This document shows positions 25,834 through 33,595 of a stretch of 64,000 nucleotides of DNA, piece after piece. The notes under the pieces were generated by a model. That model saw only the letters and a list, made by a program, of their open reading frames with translations, had not been told where the DNA came from and searched no databases. The stretch lies in assembly GCA_963701735.1 (NCBI GenBank), contig CAVPBI010000007.1, forward strand, positions 1 to 64,000. The letters run 5' to 3'. The translations under genes were made by a program, and so were the position numbers. The stretch comes from CAWABB01 sp963701735. GTDB lineage: Bacteria; Bacteroidota; Ignavibacteria; UBA10030; UBA6906. Position 1 is the first letter of the stretch. Every line of letters starts with the position of its first letter.

Positions 25834-27064
25834 GGATGAGCCGGTATCCCGGCGATGTCTTGTGCAGGGAGAGATCGGTGGGCGGATCGCCGACCGCGTG
25901 CTGGTAGTCTTCGGGATCGTGTCCACCGTAGAACGTGAACGTCCCTCGCCCGAAGCTGCCGTGCAGATAGCGGACCTGATCGGCCCCCTCCTTTTCGGCC
26001 AGTATGACAGCGCCGTTCTTGATCAGGCTCTTCTTGAAGTTCGTCGTCTGGCCGAGGAATCCCTTGAGGACGTTGACATGGTTTTGCGTCAGCATCGTGG
26101 GGACCGGGTCAAACTTTGCCGAGAATTCAAAGAGCGTGAAGTAGTCGGTGTCCGGATTCTGAAGCGCGAGCAGATCGCTGGGGGGTTGATCGATATCGGA
26201 ATACTCGTACCGGAGCGGATTCCGCTCCAGCGTGAAGTTGGTGAAGGCGAGCGTCTTCGTGAAGTCGAGCGTTGCCTGGGCTCCGGGGTCGGGCGGATCG
26301 CCGTCGTAGATCGCATCGCAGATGTCCACGCCCTCGGCTGCCAGCGCGATATCGTACGAGTCCGTCGCGGAACACATCGCGAACAGAAATCCGCCCGATC
26401 CGATGTACTCCTTGATGGTTCTCGCCACCGCCTTCTTGAGCTCCGAGACTTTCCGGAATCCGAGCTTCCGGGCCATCTTCTCGTGCGTGACCTGCTGCTC
26501 CTGATACCATGACGCTCCGGCGAAGGACGCATAGAATTTGCCGTACTGTCCCGTGAAGTCTTCATGGTGCAGGTGCAGCCAGTCATACTCGCCAAGTTTG
26601 CCCTGGAGAACTTCCTCGTCCCACACTTTGTCGTACGTGATCTCTGCGTATTCGAGGGCAAGGGTCACGGCATCGTCCCATGGCTGAAAGCCGGGAGGGA
26701 CATACACGGCGATGCGCGGCGCCTTTTCCAGTCTGACGACGTCCATGTTGTTGTCGTCACGCTGCACCTCAGCGTAGATCTGGGCTGCCTGGGCGCTCCC
26801 CAGCTCCTCGAAGGCCACGCCACGGACCCTGCACTCGGCTGCGACAAACGCGACCGCGTCTATCATGAACGACCCGCCGCGGTAGTTGAGCAGCCAGTCG
26901 ATCTCGAGCCCCTTTGTCAGGGTCCAGTAGGCGATGCCGTACGCTTTCAGGTGGTCGGTCTGCCCGAGATCCATCGGAATCAACAGCTTCTGAGCGGACG
27001 CCGGGCTGATTGCGAGTGCAAGAGCCACATATGCCCACCAGATCCGCTTCACTGCATGTTCCAT
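25784..27064 (-). CDS. exported protein of the family labelled 'asparagine synthetase B' (function unknown)
   Basis: A 426-residue exported protein. It starts at ATG 27064, six bases after AGGAAAG, with a signal peptide (WWAYVALALAISPASA). Features include KLLIPMDLGQTDHLKAYGIAYW, WLLNYRGGSFM, WLHLHHEDFTGQYGKF and RYLHGSFGRGTFTFYGGHDPEDYQH. By memory this family is annotated 'asparagine synthetase B' in FCB genomes, but I see no glutaminase Cys-1 and no SGGxDS ATP-binding loop, and it is secreted, so that name is unreliable. The GGHDPEDY and FAMCSATD motifs suggest a Rossmann-like glutamine-amidotransferase fold. It lies 58 bases downstream of a TPR gene and overlaps the DUF2851 gene tail to tail. 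Confidence 0.75.
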   Translation of the reverse strand: MEHAVKRIWWAYVALALAISPASAQKLLIPMDLGQTDHLKAYGIAYWTLTKGLEIDWLLNYRGGSFMIDAVAFVAAECRVRGVAFEELGSAQAAQIYAEVQRDDNNMDVVRLEKAPRIAVYVPPGFQPWDDAVTLALEYAEITYDKVWDEEVLQGKLGEYDWLHLHHEDFTGQYGKFYASFAGASWYQEQQVTHEKMARKLGFRKVSELKKAVARTIKEYIGSGGFLFAMCSATDSYDIALAAEGVDICDAIYDGDPPDPGAQATLDFTKTLAFTNFTLERNPLRYEYSDIDQPPSDLLALQNPDTDYFTLFEFSAKFDPVPTMLTQNHVNVLKGFLGQTTNFKKSLIKNGAVILAEKEGADQVRYLHGSFGRGTFTFYGGHDPEDYQHAVGDPPTDLSLHKTSPGYRLILNNILFPAAKKKQQKT

Positions 27065-27122
27065 CTCTTTCCTATGCACGTCTCTCCTACCGTTGCTGCA
27101 CATCCGCCCCCGGCGTCATATT

Positions 27123-28983
27123 CTACAACGCGTCCCCGCGAAGCGTCCTGATACGCGCCCGGGCCGGCGACGTCAGGACCGACCGGGGAAAGTCCGCCAG
27201 CAGTTGCTCGTACGCGGCAATGGCTTTCGCCGGGTCGTTCAGTCCAAACTGATAGACCTCCGCGATGCTGAACCGTGCGCGATCCAGGTGCGTGCTCGTC
27301 TCCTTGTAGTCCTGCAGAGAGTCTTTCATACGCCGCTACTGCAGCGACGTACTGCCCGGCTGCCGCTTCGACCTGCCCTATGCGCAGCAAGACGTCGTCC
27401 GCGAGCGTCGCACGCGGAGCACGCTCCAGCAGGTCGCTGAACTCCGCTTTCGCATCGCCGAGCTTCCGCTGGCGGAGGAGGTAGTCACCCCGCGCGAACT
27501 GGCGAAGGGCCGCCTCCGAGGACGCCCGGTGTTCTTCTACAAAGGCCTGCAGGCGGATGGCGTCGTTGGCGAAATCGGCCTTGAGGTTTGCCGTTATCGT
27601 ACCGAGGCGTTCCAGCGCCGCATCGAAGTTGCCGTAGAAATACTCCACCTCCGCGAGCCGGAAGGATGCCTCGTCACTCTGGTCAGGCGTGGCGCCGGGA
27701 GCACTCGCAACAGATGAAAACGAAGCTACCGCGCGGGCACTGTCGCCGCGCGTCAGGTGGATCTCTCCTTCGCGCATCGCGATATCGAAGCGCAATGTCG
27801 GAGGAGCGACAGGTGCCCGGGCGGCATCCGCCAGCGAGGCGAGGGCACCGTCGAGATCGAAATACTTTTCCGCTTGGAGTCGTCCGATCTGATACTGCGA
27901 TTGCGCGGCATAGACAGTCCCCGGAAAATCCCGGGCTACTGTGCGGAAGTACGCAACCGCACCGCCGTAGCGCAGCTGCGACTCTGACGCCGGCCGCATG
28001 GCGGCGGTCAGGGGGCCCTGGAGCGTGTCCGATCTGGCATCGATCTCCTTGAGGGCGCAGGCATATCCGTAGTGCGCGGCTGCACGTCGCGGTCCGGTGA
28101 GAGGCGCAGCAATAGCGTCACGATAGGCCTGGGCGGCAACCTCGTACGCACCCTCCTTGAACGCGCGATCCGCGAACGCGGCAAGCGAGGCACCCTGCGT
28201 CTTCGCCAGCCGGTCGATCGTGCGATACTCTTCGAGCGCCTTGTCGTATGCCTTCCCCTCGATGTACAGCCAGGCGAGGAGTTCGTGAAGGCGCGCGTCG
28301 TCCCGCTGGCGCAGCGCATCGCGCACCGCCTGGACGGCGGCGTCTCGTCCGTCGGGCTTCCACGTATAGAAGCCCATGCGGCTCTGCACGAACGACATCT
28401 GCGACGGATTCTGCACCAGCCAGGCGAGGTATTCCGCGGTCGCGCCCCGGTAGTCCATCGACGCCGAGAGGAGCTGCGCGAGCTCACTCGAGAAGAGCGA
28501 CGGGTTGTTGCACGCGACCCGCCCGTCGCGGTACGTCTGCGCCGCCCGCTCCAGCAACCTGTTTTCGAGCATCACGTTCGCTATCAAGCGGTATCGTTGC
28601 TGGTTCGTTGGATCCCCGGCGATCACCTGCTCCCACTCCCGCAGCGCCTCGGGTTCGCGTCCGGCGCGGTAGTACACGCTCCCGAGCGACGCCCGGAGTA
28701 CGGGATCCGCCGGGTTGGTGGCAAGCCGGTTCGAGAGCAGCGCGACTGCTTCATCGTATCGCTTCAGCTGCAGGAGCGCGCGCTGCGTCGCTTCGAAATA
28801 GACCACGTTCCCCGGATCCGCCTGGAGGAGTTGACGGTACAGTTGAACGGCCCGCTCGAGGTCACCGGCCTGCTCGTAGGCCTGCCCGAGCCGGAACCTG
28901 GCCTGCGCGTCCTGTGCCTGCGCCGGCAAAGCGGCCCACAGCCAGACGACGGGAACGAAGAGAAGAAGATGATGCGTTTTCAT
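27123..28983 (-). CDS. exported tetratricopeptide repeat protein (frameshifted near the 3' end)
   Basis: An exported TPR protein of about 620 residues. It starts at ATG 28983 with a signal peptide (LLLFVPVVWLWAALPAQAQ), then tandem repeats: ARFRLGQAYEQAGDLERAVQ, YDEAVALLSNRLATNPADP, YDKALEEYRTIDRLAKTQG. The second half resembles BamD/YbgF-like units (YAAQSQYQIGRLQAEKYF, LADDVLLRIGQVEAAAGQY). Near 27330 the frame breaks. The repeat continues in another frame with KDSLQDYKETSTHLDRARF and a final repeat KAIAAYEQLLADFPRS ending at 27123. One extra base explains this. The protein probably works in the periplasm. It is divergent from dxr. Confidence 0.75.
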
Positions 28984-29040
28984 GGGCGAGAGCGTCATCC
29001 CGCACACGCGGGACCTCACACCCAAGATGCCGGTTGAGCG

Positions 29041-29061
29041 GCTCGGAATCAAGTTCCGAGC
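29041..29061. promoter_or_regulatory. inverted repeat in the TPR/dxr divergent region
   Basis: GCTCGGAA (29041-29048) and TTCCGAGC (29054-29061) form perfect 8-base arms around TCAAG. It lies 15 bases before the -35 box of the dxr promoter, and its left arm overlaps a weak minus-strand candidate (TTGATT 29052-29047, 17 bases, CATCTT 29029-29024) for the TPR gene. It could be an operator or a hairpin. Confidence 0.4.
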
Positions 29062-29075
29062 GTTCTGAGATCTGG

Positions 29076-29104
29076 TTGCACGACAGGCTCGTTTTGCGTA
29101 CTAT
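29076..29104 (+). promoter_or_regulatory. sigma70-type promoter of dxr
   Basis: TTGCAC (29076-29081), a 17-base spacer, then TACTAT (29099-29104). The dxr ATG is at 29126, so the leader is about 15 bases. The -35 and -10 boxes each differ from consensus by one or two positions. Confidence 0.55.
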
Positions 29105-29125
29105 GAAAGGTTACGACCGTCTCAC

Positions 29126-30286
29126 ATGCGCCAGAAACACATCGTCATCCTTGGCTCCACAGGCTCGATCGGCCGCAGCACGCTCGAGGTTATCGAGCAC
29201 CATGCGGACCGCTTTCGTGTCGTCGGCCTGAGCGCGGGCCGCAATATCGATCTGCTCCGTGAACAGATCGCGCGCTACCACCCCCTCGCCGTCGCGGTCC
29301 AGCGTGAAGAGGACGCACGGGCCGTCCGGACGTTCACGGACGGCCAGACGATGGTCCTGACGGGCAGCGACGGGCTCATCGAGCTTGCCACCCATCCCGA
29401 GGCAGAGATCGTCCTGAGCGCGCTCGTCGGATTTGCCGGCCTGCTGCCGACATACCGGGCCATCCTCGCCGGCAAGGACATCGCCCTGGCGAACAAGGAA
29501 ACGCTGGTGATCGGCGGCGAACTGATTATGCAGGCTGTACGCGAGAAGGGCGTGCGGCTGCTTCCGGTCGACAGCGAGCACAGCGCAATCCTCCAGTGCC
29601 TGCAGGGAGAGGATCCCGCGTCGGTGGAGCGCCTGCTGCTGACGGCATCCGGCGGGCCATTCCGCACCGCTACCGCCGACCAGCTCGCGAGCGCAACCTG
29701 CGAACAGGCCCTGAAGCACCCCACATGGAGCATGGGATCCAAGATTACGATCGATTCCGCAACGCTCATGAACAAGGGGCTGGAAGTCATCGAGGCCCAC
29801 TGGCTCTTCGGCCTCCCGCCCGAGCGGATCGCGGTCGTCGTCCACCCGCAGTCGATCATTCACTCCATGGTCGAGTTCGCCGACGGGTCCGTGAAGGCCC
29901 AGCTCGGGATTCCGGATATGAAGCTTCCGATTCGGTACGCGCTGTTCTTTCCCGAGCGCCCGCCCGCACCATTCCAGCGGCTGGACATCGCTTCGCTTCG
30001 CCAGTTGACGTTCCACGAGCCCGACAGCGAACGCTTCCGCTGCCTCCCGCTCGCGTACCGCGCCCTGAACCTCGGCGGCACGGCCCCCGCGGTCCTGAAC
30101 GCCGCGAACGAAGTGGCCGTGCAGCTGTTCCTCGATCGGCGCATTTCGTTCCCCGCGATCGCTGACATCATCGAGGACGAGCTCGACGCTCACACGCCGA
30201 TGCCGTCGCCCACAATGGCCGACCTCGTCCGCATCGACCGCGCGACGCGCGAATCCGTTCTCCAACAGTTCTCAGCCGTCTCATAA
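29126..30286 (+). CDS. dxr: 1-deoxy-D-xylulose-5-phosphate reductoisomerase
   Basis: A 386-residue enzyme of the methylerythritol-phosphate isoprenoid pathway that converts DXP to MEP with NADPH. The dinucleotide motif ILGSTGSIGRSTLEV is at residues 8-22. ALANKETLVIGGELI, the metal and substrate site LPVDSEHSAILQCLQG, and the flexible loop region MGSKITIDSATLMNKGLEVIEAHWLF (in pieces) are all present. It is followed 12 bases later by rseP, the usual neighbour order. Confidence 0.97.
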   Translation: MRQKHIVILGSTGSIGRSTLEVIEHHADRFRVVGLSAGRNIDLLREQIARYHPLAVAVQREEDARAVRTFTDGQTMVLTGSDGLIELATHPEAEIVLSALVGFAGLLPTYRAILAGKDIALANKETLVIGGELIMQAVREKGVRLLPVDSEHSAILQCLQGEDPASVERLLLTASGGPFRTATADQLASATCEQALKHPTWSMGSKITIDSATLMNKGLEVIEAHWLFGLPPERIAVVVHPQSIIHSMVEFADGSVKAQLGIPDMKLPIRYALFFPERPPAPFQRLDIASLRQLTFHEPDSERFRCLPLAYRALNLGGTAPAVLNAANEVAVQLFLDRRISFPAIADIIEDELDAHTPMPSPTMADLVRIDRATRESVLQQFSAVS

Positions 30287-30298
30287 CATTCGCGACCC

Positions 30299-31615
30299 AT
30301 GCACATCCTCGAAACAGCTCTCTACTTTATTATCGTTCTCGGCGTTCTGGTCTTTGTTCATGAACTCGGCCACTTCCTTGCCGCAAAACTGTTCGGCATG
30401 CGCGTCGAGCGGTTCTCGATCGGGTTTCCTCCCCGCGCCTTCGGCAGGCAGATCGGAGAGACGGACTACTGCGTCTCCTGGATACCGATCGGCGGCTACG
30501 TGAAGATCGCGGGGATGATCGACGAGAGCTTTGACACGGAGTTCCTGCAGAGCGAGCCTCAGCCGTGGGAGTTCCGGGCGAAGCCGATCTGGCAGAGGAT
30601 CATCGTGTTGAGTGCGGGCGTGATCATGAACATCTTGCTTGCGATCGCGATCTTCTGGGGTATCAACGTCGTGCAGGGGAAGACCGTGCGCGACACCACG
30701 CGTATCGGGTATGTGCAGGACGGAAGTGCGGGGGCGACCGCCGGCATCCAGGTCGGCGACAGCATCGTGGCCATCAACGGGGCTCCGGTCGCGACGTGGG
30801 AAGACCTCCTGGGCGACATCTTCATCGAAAGCATGAGCGGTGATGTCACGTTAAGCGTGTTGCGCGAGGGACGCCAGGTGTCGCTTGTCGTCCCCAAGGG
30901 TTCGCTGCCGGAGACCGATCCCGGCGCGCTCGGCATCAGCCCGGCCAAGCCCGGGATACGGGTGACCTCGGTGGAGTCCGGCAACCCGGCGGATCGGGCC
31001 GGCATCAAACCGGGCGACGTCATCGTGCGCCTGGGCGGCGAGCACGTCTCATCCGACAGCACGATGATCCGGATCGTGCGCGCCCACGCAACGGTGCCGC
31101 TGGTGGTAGAATGGAAGCGCAGCGATTCGCTGATGAGCGCGACCGTTATCCCGACGGCGCAGGGACGTATCGGCATCGGCTTTGATCCCCTCTTCGGCCT
31201 GTCCGTACGGAGGGTGGAGTACTCGTTCTTCGAAGCCTTACCGCAGGCAGTGATGGACGTGGTGAACTATACCGCCCTGACGGTTGAGCAGATCTGGAAT
31301 GTTGTTACCAGGAAGACCGAGTTCTCCCAGTCGGTTGGCGGTCCGATCCGGATCGCGCAGATGGCCACGCAGACGGCCGAACTCGGGATTCTTCCGTTCC
31401 TCTGGTTCATGGCTGTTCTCAGCATCAGTCTGGCATTCCTCAACATCCTCCCCTTCCCGGCGCTCGACGGCGGCCACATCCTCATCCTCCTGATCGAAGG
31501 GGTGATGGGAAGGGAGCTCCCCGTCAAAGTGAAACTCGGGATTCAGCGGGCCGGGTTCTTCCTGCTGATCGCCTTCATGGTGTTCGTGCTCTACAATGAC
31601 ATCATGAAGTTTTGA
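30299..31615 (+). CDS. rseP: RIP metalloprotease RseP (site-2 protease)
   Basis: A 438-residue inner-membrane zinc protease that cleaves transmembrane substrates such as anti-sigma factors and leftover signal peptides. HELGH is at residues 21-25 in the first membrane segment, and the third ligand motif NILPFPALDGGHI is near residues 380-392. Two PDZ domains lie between (VQDGSAGATAGIQVGDSIVAI and GNPADRAGIKPGDVIVRLGG). Membrane-spanning segments are at both ends. The two anti-sigma/ECF systems in the window include a membrane anti-sigma factor (46414) that could be a substrate, which is inference. Confidence 0.96.
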   Translation: MHILETALYFIIVLGVLVFVHELGHFLAAKLFGMRVERFSIGFPPRAFGRQIGETDYCVSWIPIGGYVKIAGMIDESFDTEFLQSEPQPWEFRAKPIWQRIIVLSAGVIMNILLAIAIFWGINVVQGKTVRDTTRIGYVQDGSAGATAGIQVGDSIVAINGAPVATWEDLLGDIFIESMSGDVTLSVLREGRQVSLVVPKGSLPETDPGALGISPAKPGIRVTSVESGNPADRAGIKPGDVIVRLGGEHVSSDSTMIRIVRAHATVPLVVEWKRSDSLMSATVIPTAQGRIGIGFDPLFGLSVRRVEYSFFEALPQAVMDVVNYTALTVEQIWNVVTRKTEFSQSVGGPIRIAQMATQTAELGILPFLWFMAVLSISLAFLNILPFPALDGGHILILLIEGVMGRELPVKVKLGIQRAGFFLLIAFMVFVLYNDIMKF

Positions 31616-31743
31616 CCGGTTCTGGCATGTGCGCCCTTCAGAACAGCGGAATTTCGCTCGTTTTGCGGTGGCATGCGGTTTGTAACCTATCTGCATGTCG
31701 AATGCGCTCATTCGGTGGCCCCGCTACGGCCACCGGGAAAGGG

Positions 31744-32797
31744 ATGCTCATGCACGCTCGATCTACTCTGTTCCTCCTTCTGGCTGCGGCAACGGTCGCC
31801 ACCGGCCAGAACCTCCGCGTGACGACCACAACCGCCCCGGTGGATGTCCTTACCATCAGCGACGTTGATTTCGTCAACTCCACCACGCCAAAGTGGCTCT
31901 TCACGATTGACATCGCTCTGGTGAACCCTGTTCCCGGAGGCGTGGAAGCCGAGATGGAAATGGTCGGGAACCGTAACGCTCGCCAGCGGCGAGCAGTTCG
32001 ACCGGGCCTTCTACCTCAAGACCACCCCGTTTCTCGTGAACCCCTCGCGGAGCTTCACGAACCTGGATTTCCGGAACCCGGCCCTTCGCGCCTCGTACAC
32101 CGTCGATGAAAGCGCGAAGAATCGTTTTGAACAGACCGCCCTGGCGACCGGAACGATGCCTCCGGGATCGTACACGTTCGCGATCACCGTGCGTCCCACG
32201 GGCGGGACAGAGCCGCCGGTCACCGACGAAGCGCGCTTCATTCTCTCGAACCCAAGCCGTGTCGATCTCTTGCTGCCGCTCGACCGTGATGACGCCGTCA
32301 ACCAGTTCCCCCTCTTCCAGTGGATCTTCGACGGCAGCCGTTCACGCCTGAAGATCTACGAGAAGCTCCCGGGACAGGTCTCGCTGGAGGAAACAGCGTC
32401 CGGCGTGCCGATCCTGCAGACCGAAGTCACGATGACGGGATACCAGTATCCGTCGTCGGGTGTCCGCGTCCTCGAGCCCGGCAAGACCTACGTCTGGTAT
32501 GTCGAGGGCCTCATCCGTGCCTCCGGCGGAAGCGAGCAGGTCATCCCCAGCACGCTCAGGTCATTCGCGATTGCGCAGGGACCCGGATCTGCGTCGCAGC
32601 CATCCATGCTTGACGCCCTCGAGCGCGCGCTCGGCCCGCAGTACAAGCCGCTCTTTGACCAGTTGCGCGCTGAAGGCTTCTCGCCGGCAGGCACAATGCG
32701 GCTCGACGGTGCGGCGATCTCCAACGTCGATTTCCTGAGGCTCGTCAACCTCTTCCAATCCAATCCCGACGCTCTTCTGTCGGTACGGGCAGAATAG
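31744..32797 (+). CDS. exported hypothetical protein of the FecR/cyclase cassette (frameshifted)
   Basis: An unrecognised exported protein of about 350 residues. The likely start is ATG 31750 or 31744, behind GGGAAAGGG, with a signal peptide (STLFLLLAAATVATGQ). The early part reads LTISDVDFVNSTTPKWLFTIDI. Near 31971 the frame shifts, and removing one C joins MEMVGN to VTLASGEQFDRAFYLKTTPF. The rest shows Ig-like strands (YTFAITVRPTGGTEPPV, FQWIFDGSRSRLKIYEKLPG, PGKTYVWYVEGLI) and an all-helical C-terminus. Its stop is 16 bases before the FecR gene, so it is probably the first gene of the FecR / barrel / cyclase cassette. Confidence 0.65.
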
Positions 32798-32813
32798 GGG
32801 AGAGGACACAGCC

Positions 32814-33512
32814 ATGAAACAGACTCGCATCGTCGCAATCGCTCTTACGGGCGCCGCCCTCCTGTTCGCGGTGCCGCAGGCCCGGGCGCAGGACCCGGTC
32901 ATCGGGCTCATCAGCAAAGTCATCCAGGACGTGACCCGGCGCGTCTCCGGGCAGGAGTGGGAGAAAGCAACGCGGGGGCAGACGCTCGCATCAGGCGATA
33001 TGGTCAAGACTGGTGCAAAGTCGTTCGCCATCCTGAAGCTGAAGGACAACAGCCTCTTGCGGCTCCGGGAGGAGTCGGAGGTGGTGGTGACCGGAACGCT
33101 CCGGGGGAAGGAGTTCTCCAAGTCTATCCAGGTCCGTCAGGGCGTCGTCGGGTTCAACATCAAGAAGCAGGGACCCGGCGAGCAGTTCCGTTTCTCGTCG
33201 CCCACGTCGGTCGCTTCCGTCAAAGGGACGGGCGGCGTGCTCCGCGTGAACGGGTCCGATACGCTGACGGTCGTGGAAGGACTGGTGTCTCTGACAAACT
33301 CCGTATCGAACACCAGCGTTGACGTGCCCGCGGGGTACACGGGGATTTCCCGGCCGGATGGAACCGTGGAGAGCCGCGTTTCAACCGCAGCCGAGCTGAC
33401 CGCTGCTGAAGACGCAATGCGGACCGGCGACCAGCCGCGCCAACTGAAACTGGAGTTGAAGAACAGCCAGGGTCAGCAGAAGGACTTGATCATTGATTTC
33501 AAGGAGCAGTAG
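32814..33512 (+). CDS. FecR domain-containing exported protein
   Basis: A 232-residue exported protein with a signal peptide (VAIALTGAALLFAVPQARAQ) and a central FecR domain (about residues 48-150): GQTLASGDMVKTGAKSFAIL, LKDNSLLRLREESEVVV, VRQGVVGFNI, FRFSSPTSVASVKGTGGVLR. No ZAS motif or membrane anchor is seen, so this is a periplasmic FecR-fold protein rather than a classical FecI anti-sigma. The C-terminus is Gln/Lys-rich. It lies between the exported protein at 31744 and the barrel gene at 33596, from which a strong hairpin separates it. Confidence 0.85.
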   Translation: MKQTRIVAIALTGAALLFAVPQARAQDPVIGLISKVIQDVTRRVSGQEWEKATRGQTLASGDMVKTGAKSFAILKLKDNSLLRLREESEVVVTGTLRGKEFSKSIQVRQGVVGFNIKKQGPGEQFRFSSPTSVASVKGTGGVLRVNGSDTLTVVEGLVSLTNSVSNTSVDVPAGYTGISRPDGTVESRVSTAAELTAAEDAMRTGDQPRQLKLELKNSQGQQKDLIIDFKEQ

Positions 33513-33540
33513 GCAGACGCGCACACGGTGATGCGTCCCT

Positions 33541-33571
33541 GCACGGGCGAAGGAGAACCCTTCGCCCGTGC
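33541..33571 (+). terminator. strong hairpin between the FecR and barrel genes
   Basis: A 13-base perfect stem (33541-33553 with 33559-33571; GCACGGGCGAAGG/CCTTCGCCCGTGC) with loop AGAAC. No T-run follows (GAATATT), so it may be a partial terminator, an RNA-processing or stability element, or a rho-assisted end. It sits 29 bases after the FecR stop and 25 bases before the barrel start. Confidence 0.5.
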
Positions 33572-33595
33572 GAATATTCATAACTCCCCTATCGT

